Origin: Amycolatopsis pretoriensis
GTDB lineage: Bacteria > Actinomycetota > Actinomycetes > Mycobacteriales > Pseudonocardiaceae
DNA: 64,000 nt
Assembly: GCF_900107925.1 (NCBI RefSeq)
Contig: NZ_FNUJ01000002.1
Location: 1,054,001 to 1,118,000, forward strand
Direction of reading: 5' to 3'
Shown: piece by piece, positions 1 through 11,608 of the stretch
Numbering within the stretch: the first letter of the stretch is position 1
Layout of the letters: each line of letters starts with the position of its first letter
The notes under the pieces: model-generated
The model's input: only the letters and a program-made list of their open reading frames with translations
What the model was told of the DNA's origin: nothing
The model's database searches: none
Program-made: the position numbers and the translations under genes

Positions 1-870
1 CTCGTCGCCACGTTGTCCTTCGCCCTCACCGCCGCCCCGGCCCACGCCGAAGCCGGCTGGACCACGGTCTTCCAGGACGACTTCGACGGCGCCGCCGGCA
101 CCGGCCTGAACGCCCAGGACTGGCTCTACGACACCGGAACCGGCTACCCCGGCGGCGCGGCGAACTGGGGCACCGGCGAGCTCGAAACCGCCACGAACTC
201 GACGGACAACGTCTATCACGACGGCCAGGGTCACCTGGCGATCAAGCCCCAGCGCGACGGATCCGGCCAGTGGACGTCCGGCCGGATCGAAACGCAGCGC
301 ACCGACTTCGCCGCTCCGGCGGGCGGTCAGCTGGAGATCAGCGCGACGCTCAAGCAGCCGTCCCCCGAGCACGGGCTCGGCTACTGGCCGGCGTTCTGGG
401 CGATGGGCGCCGACGCCCGCCCGGTCGGCGCGACGAACTGGCCGAGCATCGGCGAGCTGGACATCATGGAAGACGTCAACGCGCTGAGCAAGCACTCCAC
501 CACCTTCCACTGTGGACAGTGGCAGGGCGAGTGCCACGACCCGGACGGCATCACCAGCGACCTGCAGGACTGCGCCGGCTGCCAGGACGGCTACCACAGC
601 TACTCGGTGATCGTCGACCGGCGCGACACCGCGGCCGAGGAACTGCGCTTCTACCTCGACGGCAACCAGACGTTCTCGGTCAAGCAGAACCAGGTCTCGG
701 ACGCGACCTGGAAGGCCGCCGTCGACCACGGCTTCTTCGTCATCTTCGACGTCGCGATCGGCGGCTCCTACCCGAACAAGGTCTGCGGCTGCACCTCCCC
801 CGGTGCGGACATCACGCCCGGCGCCGAAATGAGCGTCGACTCGCTCTCGGTGAAGGTCAGCGACGGCTGA
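1..870 (+). CDS. Glycoside hydrolase family 16 beta-glucanase, 5'-truncated by window edge
   Basis: The frame is already open at base 1, so the N-terminus and true start lie outside the window. The visible protein begins in a hydrophobic stretch ending Ala-His-Ala, the tail of a Sec signal peptide, so the enzyme is secreted. The GH16 catalytic signature ELDIME (visible residues 152-157) contains the nucleophile and acid/base glutamates of this retaining fold. GH16 enzymes cut beta-1,3, beta-1,3-1,4 or related polysaccharides; exact specificity (laminarin, lichenan, other) cannot be read from the motif. There is no carbohydrate-binding module at the C-terminus. The neighbouring xylanase gene suggests a small set of extracellular polysaccharide enzymes. 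Confidence 0.9.
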   Translation, partial: LVATLSFALTAAPAHAEAGWTTVFQDDFDGAAGTGLNAQDWLYDTGTGYPGGAANWGTGELETATNSTDNVYHDGQGHLAIKPQRDGSGQWTSGRIETQRTDFAAPAGGQLEISATLKQPSPEHGLGYWPAFWAMGADARPVGATNWPSIGELDIMEDVNALSKHSTTFHCGQWQGECHDPDGITSDLQDCAGCQDGYHSYSVIVDRRDTAAEELRFYLDGNQTFSVKQNQVSDATWKAAVDHGFFVIFDVAIGGSYPNKVCGCTSPGADITPGAEMSVDSLSVKVSDG

Positions 871-875
871 ACCCG

Positions 876-881
876 TAGGCT
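876..881 (+). promoter_or_regulatory. Probable -10 element of ogt (leaderless)
   Basis: TAGGCT lies exactly six bases before the ATG at 888 and there is no ribosome binding site. The predicted transcription start therefore coincides with the start codon. The -35 region is not recognisable. Confidence 0.4.
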
Positions 882-887
882 GGCGCC

Positions 888-3667
<2,780 letters not shown>

Positions 3668-3680
3668 TCAACGATTTTCG

Positions 3681-3689
3681 GAAAGTTTC
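3681..3689 (-). promoter_or_regulatory. GAAA-N-TTTC box upstream of the xylanase gene
   Basis: GAAAGTTTC is a perfect 4+1+4 inverted repeat about 80 bases upstream of the xylanase start. Boxes of this form occur in Streptomyces xylanase promoters as repressor sites. It lies in the divergent region shared with the PhoD-like gene at 3738, so it could affect both. The role is inferred from position and form only. Confidence 0.45.
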
Positions 3690-3737
3690 GGACCCGTTCG
3701 AACTGCCGGTAACGCCGACTGCTGAAAGGATCCGGAC

Positions 3738-5300
3738 ATGACCGAGCTCCTCCTGGGACCACTGCTGCGGCACGTCGACGCCACCTCGGCGACGATCTGG
3801 GTCGAAACGGACGGTCCGTGCGAAGTCCTTGTCGCGGAAGCGAAAGCGCGGACCTTCGAGGTTTCCGGGCACCACTACGCGCTGGTCGTGCTCGAAGGCC
3901 TGGAACCCGGGCGCAGCACGCCGTACGAGGTCCGGCTCGACGGCGAAGTCGTCTGGCCCGACCCCGGCAGCGACCTGCCGCCCAGCCGGATCCGCACGCT
4001 GACCCCGGGCGATCCGCGGTTCCGGCTCGTGTTCGGGTCGTGCCGCAAGCCGCGGGAGCAGGACGCGCTCGGCCCGGACGCGCTCGCCGCGTACGCCCAC
4101 CGGATGGCCGGGCTCGACGAGGCCGAATGGCCGGAATCGCTGCTCCTGCTGGGGGACCAGGTCTACGCCGACGAAACCACCGACGCGACGCAGGAGTGGC
4201 TCGCCGGCCGGCGCGACCCGAAAGTGCCGCCCGGCACCGAGGTCGCCGACTTCGAGGAGTACTGCCACCTGTACTTCGAGGCGTGGTGCGAGCCGTCGGT
4301 GCGCTGGCTGCTGTCGACCGTGCCGACGTCGATGATCTTCGACGACCACGACGTCCGCGACGACTGGAACACCTCGCAGGCGTGGCGCGAGCAGATGGCC
4401 CGCGAGTCGTGGTGGCCGGAGCGGATCCGCGGCGCGCTCGTGTCGTACTGGGTCTACCAGCACCTGGGCAACCTCGGTCCGCGCGAGCTGGCCGAGGACG
4501 CGGTGTTCCAGCAGGTGCTCAAGTCCGGTGTGGACAACGCGGAGCTGCTGCGCGAGTTCGCCGACCGGGCCGACCGCGAGGCCGACGGCGCCAAGGGCAC
4601 CCGGTGGTCCTACCGGCGCGACTTCGGCCCGGTCCGGCTGCTGGTCATCGACTCGCGCGCCGGGCGGATCCTCGGCGGCGGCGAGCGTTCGATGGTCGGC
4701 GACGAGGAGTTCCGCTGGATCGAGGAGCAGACCGACGGTGACTTCGGCCACCTGCTGATCGGCACGTCGCTGCCGTGGCTGATGCCGACCGCGCTGTCGG
4801 CCGCCCAGTCGGTCAACGAGCGGCTCTGCGCGCGGCCGGGGCTCGTCGGGCGGGTGTCCGAGTGGTTCCGGCAGCTCGCCGACCTCGAGCACTGGCCGGC
4901 GTTCCGCGAGTCGTTCGACCGGCTGACCCGGCTGATCGCCCGGGTGGCCGACGACGGCCCGGCGTCGGTGAACGTGCTCTCGGGCGACGTCCACCACGCG
5001 TACGTGGCGCGCGCCGACCTCCCGGGCGCGCCGGTGCACCAGCTGACCTGCTCGCCGGTGCACAACACCGTGCCCTGGTACATGAACCGGCTGTTCCGGG
5101 CCGGCTGGGCGCGCGGGCTGACCCGGCTGAGCGGGTGGCTGGCGCGCCGCGTCGGGGTCCCGCCGGCGCCGCTGACCTGGAGCTGCGTCTCGGGACCGCA
5201 CTTCGGGAACGCCGTGATGACGTTCGACGTCGACGGCCGGGAAGCCACGGCCACGCTGCTGCGGGCCGACCACGACGAGGAGCCGATCCGGCTGGTCTGA
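3738..5300 (+). CDS. PhoD-like alkaline phosphatase / metallophosphoesterase
   Basis: A 520-residue protein with the PhoD-type metallophosphatase pattern in order: FGSCRKP (about 97), LLGDQVYADE (about 137), FDDHDVRDDWN (about 200) and SGDVHHAYVA (about 415). These blocks supply Asp, Asn and His ligands for the metal centre that hydrolyses phosphomonoesters or diesters. Unlike classical PhoD there is no Tat signal; the start MTELLLGPLLRHVD is cytosolic in character, as in many actinobacterial PhoD-like proteins of unknown substrate. The start follows GAAAGGA by six bases. It is transcribed divergently from the xylanase gene. Confidence 0.88.
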   Translation: MTELLLGPLLRHVDATSATIWVETDGPCEVLVAEAKARTFEVSGHHYALVVLEGLEPGRSTPYEVRLDGEVVWPDPGSDLPPSRIRTLTPGDPRFRLVFGSCRKPREQDALGPDALAAYAHRMAGLDEAEWPESLLLLGDQVYADETTDATQEWLAGRRDPKVPPGTEVADFEEYCHLYFEAWCEPSVRWLLSTVPTSMIFDDHDVRDDWNTSQAWREQMARESWWPERIRGALVSYWVYQHLGNLGPRELAEDAVFQQVLKSGVDNAELLREFADRADREADGAKGTRWSYRRDFGPVRLLVIDSRAGRILGGGERSMVGDEEFRWIEEQTDGDFGHLLIGTSLPWLMPTALSAAQSVNERLCARPGLVGRVSEWFRQLADLEHWPAFRESFDRLTRLIARVADDGPASVNVLSGDVHHAYVARADLPGAPVHQLTCSPVHNTVPWYMNRLFRAGWARGLTRLSGWLARRVGVPPAPLTWSCVSGPHFGNAVMTFDVDGREATATLLRADHDEEPIRLV

Positions 5301-5355
5301 GGGTGGGTGCGCCGCGGCCACCCAGGTGTGGCTGATCGGCGTTAGTGTCGAGTTC

Positions 5356-6174
5356 ATGGCCAGGGAGAACACGCTCGGGGAGTTCCTCCGGGCCCGCCGC
5401 GAACAGGTGGGCCCCGAGGACCTCGGCCTGCCCGCGGGCGGGTCGCGGCGGGTGGCGGGCCTGCGCCGCGAAGAGGTCGCGGTGCTCGCCGGGGTCAGCA
5501 CCGACTACTACGTCCGGCTCGAACAGGGGCGGGAGCGCAACCCGTCGCCGCAGGTCCTGGACGCGCTGGCGCACGGGCTGGCCCTCGACGAGGACGCCAC
5601 CGCCCACCTGCACCGGCTGGCCCGGCCGGCCCCGAAACGCCGCCGCCCGCGGCGCCGGGAGCAGGTCAGCCCGAACCTCCTGCGCCTGATGGACGGCTGG
5701 CCGGACACGCCGGCGCTGGTGCTCGGCCGCTGCCTCGAGGTGCTCGCGCACAACGCGCTCGGCGAGGCGCTGTTCGCCGGGCACACCCACAGCGGTGACC
5801 TCGTCCGGCTGGTGTTCCTCGACCCGGACGCGCGCGGGTTCTACCCGGACTGGGAGCGCGTCGCGGTCAACACCGTCGGCGGCCTGCGGGTGGCCGCCGG
5901 GATCGACCCGGACGACCCGGGGCTCATCGAGACGGTCGGCGAGCTGTCGGTGAAGAGCGCGGACTTCCGCCGGCTGTGGGCCCGCCACGACATCCGGCAG
6001 AAGACGCACGAAACCAAGCGGTTCCACCACCCGCAGGTCGGCGAGCTGACGCTCAGCTACGAGGCGCTGACCGTGAACAGCGCGCCCGGCCAGCAGCTCG
6101 TCGTCTACCAGGCCGAGCCCGGCAGTTCTTCGGAAGCCGCGCTCGCCCTGCTCGGCAGCCTCGCCGCGAGCTGA
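5356..6174 (+). CDS. MmyB-type helix-turn-helix transcriptional regulator
   Basis: A 272-residue protein. The N-terminal XRE-type helix-turn-helix (about 5-75) contains RRVAGLRREEVAVLAGVSTD and YYVRLEQGRE, the hallmark of the MmyB/MmyR group. The C-terminal part (about 100-265) is the MmyB ligand-binding domain, proposed to bind fatty-acid-like ligands. I chose ATG 5356 over the longer frame from 5326 because family members start here with ARENTLGEFLRARRE. A TAGTGT hexamer ends seven bases upstream, suggesting a leaderless mRNA. Regulators of this group often sit beside SDR genes that they control. Two SDR genes follow on the same strand after 43 bases and are the likely targets. Confidence 0.9.
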   Translation: MARENTLGEFLRARREQVGPEDLGLPAGGSRRVAGLRREEVAVLAGVSTDYYVRLEQGRERNPSPQVLDALAHGLALDEDATAHLHRLARPAPKRRRPRRREQVSPNLLRLMDGWPDTPALVLGRCLEVLAHNALGEALFAGHTHSGDLVRLVFLDPDARGFYPDWERVAVNTVGGLRVAAGIDPDDPGLIETVGELSVKSADFRRLWARHDIRQKTHETKRFHHPQVGELTLSYEALTVNSAPGQQLVVYQAEPGSSSEAALALLGSLAAS

Positions 6175-6217
6175 AAAACACCCCTTCGCCGTCTCAGGAA
6201 GGACGGAGTACTTCGTC

Positions 6218-7060
6218 ATGCCCGAAAACTGGTTCATCACCGGCTGTTCGACCGGCCTCGGCCGCGCCCTGGCCGAAGCCGTGCTCGGCCGCGGCCTGCG
6301 TGCCGTCGTCACGGCCCGCGACCCGGCGAGCGTCGCCGGCCTCGTCGCGGACCACGGCGACCGCGCGCTCGCCCTCCCGCTCGACGTCACCGACCACACG
6401 CAGGTCCTCGACGCGGTCAAGCGCGCCGAAAGCGCGTTCGGCCGGATCGACGTCCTGGTCAACAACGCCGGCTACGGCTACCTCGCCGCGCTCGAGGAAG
6501 GCGAGGACACCGAGGTCCGGAACCTGTTCGACGCCAACGTGTTCGGCCTCGCCGACGTCACCCGCGCAGTGCTGCCGGGCATGCGCGCCCGGCGGAGCGG
6601 GCACGTCGTGAACGTGTCGTCGCTCGGCGGGCTCGCCGCCTTCGGGGCCACCGGCTACTACCACGCGACGAAGTTCGCCGTGGAAGGGCTTTCCGAGTCC
6701 CTCGCCGCCGAAGTGGCACCGCTGGGCATCAAGGTGACGATCGTCGAGCCCGCCGCGTTCCGCACCAACTGGTCCGGGCCGTCGATGCGGCAGTCGGCGA
6801 TCCGGATCGACGACTACGCCGAGACGGCCGGCGCTCGCCGCGCGGCGACCACCGCCACCTACGGCCACCAGCCCGGTGACCCGGTCCGCGCGGCCGAGGC
6901 GATCCTCGCCGCCGTCGACGCCGAGGAACCGCCGCTGCGGTTGCTGCTCGGCAAGGCCGCTTACGACATCGCCACCGCCCGGCTCGACACCCTGCGGGCC
7001 GGCTTCGACGCCTGGCGCGAGACCACCCTCGGCGCCGACTTCCCGGAAGGAACCAAGTGA
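6218..7060 (+). CDS. SDR family NAD(P)-dependent oxidoreductase
   Basis: A 280-residue classical short-chain dehydrogenase/reductase. The cofactor motif is TGCSTGLG near residue 6-13, with the NNAG motif (VNNAGYG) at about 80. The catalytic Ser sits in VNVSSLGG and YYHATK provides the Tyr-x-x-x-Lys pair. The extended C-terminus and TGCSTGLGRALAEA style match the oxidoreductase/DltE-like subgroup seen next to MmyB-type regulators. The substrate is unknown. AAGGACGGAG lies upstream of the ATG. The stop overlaps the GTG of the next SDR gene by four bases (GTGA), so the two are translationally coupled. Confidence 0.9.
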   Translation: MPENWFITGCSTGLGRALAEAVLGRGLRAVVTARDPASVAGLVADHGDRALALPLDVTDHTQVLDAVKRAESAFGRIDVLVNNAGYGYLAALEEGEDTEVRNLFDANVFGLADVTRAVLPGMRARRSGHVVNVSSLGGLAAFGATGYYHATKFAVEGLSESLAAEVAPLGIKVTIVEPAAFRTNWSGPSMRQSAIRIDDYAETAGARRAATTATYGHQPGDPVRAAEAILAAVDAEEPPLRLLLGKAAYDIATARLDTLRAGFDAWRETTLGADFPEGTK

Positions 7061-7779
7061 GCAAGACCGTTCTCATCACCGGTGCCAGCAGCGGCATCGG
7101 CCGCGCCACCGCGCTGCGGCTGGCCCGCGAAGGCCACCACGTCGTGCTCGGTGCCCGCCGGGAAGACCGGCTGACCGCGCTGGCGAAGGAGATCCACGAC
7201 ACGGGCGGCACCGCCGACGTGCACCGCCTCGACGTCACCGACCGCGCGGACGTCACCGCGTTCGCCGACGCCGCCGTCGAAGCGCACGGCCGGCTCGACG
7301 TGTTCGTCGCCAACGCCGGCGTGATGCCGTTGTCGCGGCTGGACTCCCTCCACGTCGAGGAGTGGGACCGGATGATCGACGTCAACGTCCGCGGCCTGCT
7401 GCACGGCATCGCGGCCGCCCTGCCGCACTTCACGCGGCAGGGCGCCGGGCACTTCGTGACGATCGCCTCGACCGGCGCGCACGAGGTCGTGCCGACGGCC
7501 GCGGTCTACTGCGGCACGAAGTACGCCGCCCGCGCGATCACCGAAGGCCTGCGGCTGGAAGCCGGACCCGGCATCCGCGTCACGACGGTCTCGCCCGGTG
7601 TCGTCGAGTCCGAACTGGCCGACTCCATCACCGAACCCGGTGCGCGGGAAGCGATGCGCACCTACCGCGCGGTGACGCTGCCGCCGGACACCATCGCCGG
7701 CGCGATCTCGTACGCGATCGGGCAGCCCGAAGGCGTCGACGTCAACGAGGTCGTCGTGCGGCCCACCGCCCAGCGGTAG
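7057..7779 (+). CDS. SDR family oxidoreductase, second of a coupled pair
   Basis: A 240-residue classical SDR starting at GTG 7057 inside the previous stop. It shows TGASSGIG (about 7-14), VANAGVM (about 85), an active-site serine in TIASTGA and YCGTKYA as the Tyr/Lys motif. The NNAG motif reads ANAG. The C-terminal pattern VTTVSPGVVESEL is typical of the YdfG-like branch. The two SDRs differ clearly, so they are not a recent duplication and may act on successive or different carbonyl substrates. Its end lies two bases from the end of the convergent nnrD gene. Confidence 0.9.
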   Translation: MSKTVLITGASSGIGRATALRLAREGHHVVLGARREDRLTALAKEIHDTGGTADVHRLDVTDRADVTAFADAAVEAHGRLDVFVANAGVMPLSRLDSLHVEEWDRMIDVNVRGLLHGIAAALPHFTRQGAGHFVTIASTGAHEVVPTAAVYCGTKYAARAITEGLRLEAGPGIRVTTVSPGVVESELADSITEPGAREAMRTYRAVTLPPDTIAGAISYAIGQPEGVDVNEVVVRPTAQR

Positions 7780-7780
7780 C

Positions 7781-8650
7781 TCAGCGTTCGAGCTCGGCGA
7801 TCACCCGCGGGATCTCGGCAACCAGCTCGCGTGCCAGCAATCCGGTGCGGCCGGTGTCCGGGATCAGCCGCTGGCCCGCCACGGCGTGGACGTGCGTCGC
7901 CCAGCAGGCGGCCTGGGCGAGGTCCGCGCCGCGGGCGAGGAAGCCGCCGGTCAGGCCGGCCAGGACGTCGCCGCTGCCGGACGTCGCCAGCCCGATGTGG
8001 CCGCTGCCGTCGCGCCAGGTGCGGCCGTCCGGCTCGGCGACCACGCCGAAGAGCAGCACGACGGCGTCGTAGCGCTCCGCGATCCGGATCGCGGTCTCGA
8101 GGTCGTCGACGTCTTCCTCGGCGCAGTCGTCGAGGAACGCGGCCTCGGTCCGGTTCGGCGTCAGCACGAGCCGGCCGGACAGCGGCTCGGCCAGCTCCGG
8201 GGCCCGGCTCAGCGCGCCGAGCGCGAAGGCGTCGAGCACGACCCGGGCGTCCGGCGCGATGGCGGGTACCAAGCGCCGCAACAGGTCTTCGGTCTCTTCG
8301 GCGCCGGTGAGCCCCGGGCCGACCACGACCGTGCCGGCGCCGGGCAGCACGTCGGCGAGCCGGTCGACGGCGTCCCCGCCGATCGCCCCGGAGTCCGTTT
8401 CCGGCAGCCCGAACACCGACGACTCGGGCACCGACACGCCGAGTGCGCCCGCGTGCCGCTCGCTCACCGCGAGCTGGAGCGTGCCGGCCCCGGCACGCAA
8501 GGCGGCCGTCCCGGACAGCGCGGGTGCGCCCGGAACCGTCCGGGCGCCGCCGAGCACGAGCACGGTGCCGCGGTCGTCGGTGCCGATCCGCGTCTCCCGC
8601 AACAGGGCGGGGCTGATCGGCGCCGGGTCAGGAGAGCTGTTCGGCGGCAT
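7781..8650 (-). CDS. nnrD: ADP/ATP-dependent NAD(P)H-hydrate dehydratase
   Basis: A 289-residue protein of the YjeF C-terminal (ribokinase-like) fold. Visible signatures are GGARTVPGAPALSGTAALRAGAG near the N-terminus, VLTPNRTEAAFL in the middle, and the nucleotide/active-site loop ATSGSGDVLAGLTGGFLARG near the C-terminus. The enzyme repairs hydrated NADH and NADPH using ADP or ATP. The usual epimerase half (NnrE) is not fused, so this is a stand-alone dehydratase. Its start lies 23 bases inside the upstream histidine phosphatase gene, so the two form one transcript. It is convergent with the SDR pair. Confidence 0.9.
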   Translation of the reverse strand: MPPNSSPDPAPISPALLRETRIGTDDRGTVLVLGGARTVPGAPALSGTAALRAGAGTLQLAVSERHAGALGVSVPESSVFGLPETDSGAIGGDAVDRLADVLPGAGTVVVGPGLTGAEETEDLLRRLVPAIAPDARVVLDAFALGALSRAPELAEPLSGRLVLTPNRTEAAFLDDCAEEDVDDLETAIRIAERYDAVVLLFGVVAEPDGRTWRDGSGHIGLATSGSGDVLAGLTGGFLARGADLAQAACWATHVHAVAGQRLIPDTGRTGLLARELVAEIPRVIAELER

Positions 8651-9347
8651 CGTCGTCCGCCGTGGGCGGGGTGTCGGTGGCGTGCAGGTGGCCGACTTCC
8701 TGGGCCAGCACCATGGTGAAGCCGCCGTCGCGGTCGCGTTCCCAGGCCGTGATCGATCCGTTCGGGACCTCGGTGGCGTTCGCCGCGCGCAGCAGGTCGG
8801 GCTCCGGCAGGCCTTCGAGGAGGTAGCGCAGGGCGAAGACAGTCATCTCGTGCGCGGCCAGCAGGACGCGCTTGCCGGCGTAGTCCTGGCTCAGCTCGCG
8901 CACCAGGGACCGCAGCCGCAGCACGACGTCCGCCCAGGACTCGCCGCCCGGCGGCCGGTAGTAGAACTTGCCCAGCCGCCGCTTGCGCCGCAGCTCGTCG
9001 GGCCAGCGTTCCTCTACGCCGTGCGAAGTCAGCAGGTCCAGGACGCCGAGCTCGCGGTCGCGCAGCCGTTCGTCGGGCACGACCGGGACGCCGTCCGGCG
9101 TGGCCAGCAGCGCGGTGTCCCAGGCCCGGCGGTAGGTCGAGGTGACCACGAGGTCCGGCGGGCGCTCGGCCAGGAACTCCCCCGCGGCCTTCGCCTGCTC
9201 GCGGCCCAGGTCGGTCAGCGGCACGTCGGCGTCGCGCTCGGCGATGTCGATCACATCGGCTCCCGCCGACTCCGCTTCTTCCCTGGCCACGTTCCCGGTG
9301 CTCTGGCCGTGGCGCAGCACGGCCACCCAGTCCAAGTCGACGCTCAC
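8628..9347 (-). CDS. Histidine phosphatase family protein
   Basis: A 239-residue protein of the phosphoglycerate mutase-like superfamily. The N-terminal VLRHGQSTGNV motif carries the phospho-accepting His. A second His occurs late in AAHEMTVFALRYLLEG, and LTDLGREQAKAAGEFL is typical of the family. Members dephosphorylate sugars, nucleotides or small metabolites; the substrate is not predictable. The start is GTG. The 3' end overlaps nnrD by 23 bases, implying co-transcription and possible coupling. Confidence 0.88.
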   Translation of the reverse strand: MSVDLDWVAVLRHGQSTGNVAREEAESAGADVIDIAERDADVPLTDLGREQAKAAGEFLAERPPDLVVTSTYRRAWDTALLATPDGVPVVPDERLRDRELGVLDLLTSHGVEERWPDELRRKRRLGKFYYRPPGGESWADVVLRLRSLVRELSQDYAGKRVLLAAHEMTVFALRYLLEGLPEPDLLRAANATEVPNGSITAWERDRDGGFTMVLAQEVGHLHATDTPPTADDDAAEQLS

Positions 9348-9417
9348 GAGCGGGTGGTTACCCGCGGGGACCCGCCGTCGAAACCCGGGATGGTTAGGCG
9401 CGCAAAGGAGTTCCGGC

Positions 9418-9423
9418 TAGGGT
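9418..9423 (+). promoter_or_regulatory. Probable -10 element of the GAF-SpoIIE phosphatase gene (leaderless)
   Basis: TAGGGT is separated from ATG 9430 by exactly six bases, the same geometry as at 876, 45927 and 62238. No purine-rich ribosome binding site lies at a usable distance. Confidence 0.4.
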
Positions 9424-9429
9424 CTTTCC

Positions 9430-10653
9430 ATGTCCCGGAGTCTCGGCGCCCACGACCGGCTGCAGCAGCTGGAGAAGATCCTCGGCGTACCCGCCGAACA
9501 CCTGGGGCTGGCCGAGTTGCTCGCCGAGACCCTGCAGCGCCTGTGTGAGGTCATGGAGGTCGACACCGCGACCGTGCTGCGGTACCAGCCCAGCGGCCGC
9601 CAGCTCGTGGCCTTCGCCGCGGCCGGCATCGAGGAAGAGGTCCACCAGGGCGTCCGGGTGCCGGTCGGCAGCGGGTTCGCCGGCCGGGTGGCGTTCGAAC
9701 GGCGGCCCGTCGTCCTCGACCACGTCGACGAGACGACTGTCGTGAACTCCCTGCTGTGGGAACGCGGACTGCGCGCCATGCTCGGCGTGCCGATGAACGC
9801 CGGGCCCGAGCTCGTCGGGGTGCTGCACGTCGGGTCCGTCGCGCCGCGGACGTTCACCGAGGCCGAAGTCGCGACGATGCAGCTGCTCGCGGACCGCCTC
9901 GCGATGGCGATCCAGGTCGAAGCGCTCGAAGAGAACCGCAGCGCCACCATGGCGCTGCAGCGCAGCCTGCTGCCCAGCAGCCTGCCGGAGGTGCCCGGCC
10001 TGACCTTCGGCGCACGGTACGTGCCCGGTGCGGAAACCGGGCTCGGCGGTGACTGGTACGACCTGTTCGTGCTGCCCGGCGACCGGCTCGGCGTCGTGAT
10101 GGGCGACGTCTCCGGCCACGGGCTGGAGGCCGCCGTCATCATGGGCCGGCTGCGCAGCGCCCTGCGCGCGTACGCCCTCGACTGCGAAAACCCCGACGAG
10201 GTGCTGGCCAAGCTCGACCGCAAGGCCAACCACTTCGAGCACGGCGCGATGGCCACGGTCGCCTACGGGATCGTCGAGCCGGGCCGCGAGACCATCGCCC
10301 TGTCGCTCGCCGGGCACCTGCCGCCCGCGCTGGCCCTGCCCGGCGAACCGGGCCGGCTGCTGGACGTGCCGCCGGATCCCCCGATCGGGCTGACCATCGG
10401 CGAGCCGCGGCGGCGGACGACCGTGCTCGACCTGCCGCCGGAGAGCGTGCTCGCCTTCTACACCGACGGCCTGGTCGAGCGGCGCGACCGGCCGGTGGAC
10501 GCCGGGATGCGGCAGCTGGCGGAGGCCCTGCGCGCCGGTGACCCCGAACGGGTCTGCGCGCAGCTGATGGCCGCGATGATCGGCAACCAGGCGGCCCAGG
10601 ACGACGTCGCCCTGCTGGCCATCCGCCGCCTGGCTGACCCGGCCGGTGGGTGA
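9430..10653 (+). CDS. GAF domain-containing SpoIIE-type PP2C phosphatase
   Basis: A 407-residue protein. A GAF sensor domain (about 25-165) follows a short helical segment. A PP2C/SpoIIE phosphatase domain (about 190-400) carries GGDWYD, MGDVSGHG, FYTDGLVERR and QDDVALLAIR, which supply the metal-binding aspartates. Such proteins remove phosphate from a serine on STAS-type anti-anti-sigma factors so these can sequester an RsbW-like kinase. The GAF domain presumably gates activity in response to a small ligand or redox signal. It faces the STAS gene at 10672-11055 tail to tail and is the first gene of the partner-switching island. Confidence 0.92.
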   Translation: MSRSLGAHDRLQQLEKILGVPAEHLGLAELLAETLQRLCEVMEVDTATVLRYQPSGRQLVAFAAAGIEEEVHQGVRVPVGSGFAGRVAFERRPVVLDHVDETTVVNSLLWERGLRAMLGVPMNAGPELVGVLHVGSVAPRTFTEAEVATMQLLADRLAMAIQVEALEENRSATMALQRSLLPSSLPEVPGLTFGARYVPGAETGLGGDWYDLFVLPGDRLGVVMGDVSGHGLEAAVIMGRLRSALRAYALDCENPDEVLAKLDRKANHFEHGAMATVAYGIVEPGRETIALSLAGHLPPALALPGEPGRLLDVPPDPPIGLTIGEPRRRTTVLDLPPESVLAFYTDGLVERRDRPVDAGMRQLAEALRAGDPERVCAQLMAAMIGNQAAQDDVALLAIRRLADPAGG

Positions 10654-10671
10654 CCCCGGCCGGGACGGACC

Positions 10672-11055
10672 TCAGGACGCGGTCAGCGCCGCCTCGCGGG
10701 TCGGGAACAGCGAAAGGCTGTCCTCGAGCCCGGTCAGCTGAATCGGGCGCAGGGTCGCCCGGCCGGACGCGACGATCCGGACCGCGGTGCCGGGACCGGC
10801 GTCGCGGTGGATGGTCAGCAACGCCGTCAGCCCGGGAGAGGCGAGGAACTCCACCCGGGTCAGGTCGACGACCAGCAGCGGCGGGGCCGCCGCCAGGGCC
10901 TCTTCCGCGGCCTGCACGAGGGCGGGCGCGGTGGTCGTGTCCACGTCCCCGGCCACCTCGACGACGACCGCGTCGCCCTGCTCCGTTCGGGCGATCCGGA
11001 ACTCGCCGAATGGCACAGCGGTGGCCGAGCCCTCACTGTGGATGTGCTCCGTCAT
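10672..11055 (-). CDS. STAS domain anti-anti-sigma factor
   Basis: A 127-residue STAS protein. The core [19 protein letters not shown] holds the phospho-acceptor position as Ser in LASPG. Dephosphorylated STAS proteins bind RsbW-like kinases and free a sigma factor. I chose ATG 11055 over a longer frame to 11142 because GAGGAGAAG lies six bases upstream. It is convergent with the GAF-SpoIIE gene and divergent from the STAS gene at 11225. Its cognate kinase could be any of the RsbW-like proteins nearby. Confidence 0.88.
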   Translation of the reverse strand: MTEHIHSEGSATAVPFGEFRIARTEQGDAVVVEVAGDVDTTTAPALVQAAEEALAAAPPLLVVDLTRVEFLASPGLTALLTIHRDAGPGTAVRIVASGRATLRPIQLTGLEDSLSLFPTREAALTAS

Positions 11056-11224
11056 CGTGTTCTTCTCCTCGCCTTCGGCAGCGCCCCGGAACCTCCGGAG
11101 GGCGCGCGTGATCACGAAGGCTGTTTGCTCAACCGATGTCAATCATGCCCGTACCCGGCGGCCGCCGCCGTTTCAGCACCCCTTCCGCTTTCGGGGTGGG
11201 CGGGGACCAGGCAGGATGGGCGCC

Positions 11225-11608
11225 ATGGCCGAAACGGACGCGACCGGGAACACCCTCGGGGACGCCGCGAGCTCAGCGGGCACGGTGGCGCTGGACCACC
11301 GCGAAGGCACCGCCGTGCTGCGCGTCGACGGCGCACTCGACCTCGCCCTGGCACCGAAGCTGCGGCAGCTCGCCGAGCGCGCCGCGCGCACGGAGCCCGC
11401 GGTGCTCGTCATCGACCTGACCGGCGTCACGTTCCTGGCGTCGGCGGGCATGGCCGAGCTCGTGCGGGCCCACCGCGGGCGGACGGTGCCGACGCCGCTG
11501 CGCGTGGTGGCCACCGGCCGGATCACGCTGCGTCCGCTGGAGCTGACCCGGCTGACCGACGAGCTGGCCATCTACCCGTCGCTGGCCGAGGCGCTGGCCG
11601 CCGGATGA
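11225..11608 (+). CDS. STAS domain anti-anti-sigma factor
   Basis: A 127-residue protein whose C-terminal 95 residues form a STAS domain. The motif [19 protein letters not shown] keeps the conserved Ser in LASAG. The start was set at ATG 11225; a hexamer CAGGAT ends seven bases upstream and could be the -10 of a leaderless mRNA. An ATG at 11216 is the alternative. The stop overlaps the ATG of the following phosphatase gene by four bases. STAS, phosphatase and kinase (11225-13589) thus form a three-gene operon with all the parts of one partner switch. Confidence 0.88.
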   Translation: MAETDATGNTLGDAASSAGTVALDHREGTAVLRVDGALDLALAPKLRQLAERAARTEPAVLVIDLTGVTFLASAGMAELVRAHRGRTVPTPLRVVATGRITLRPLELTRLTDELAIYPSLAEALAAG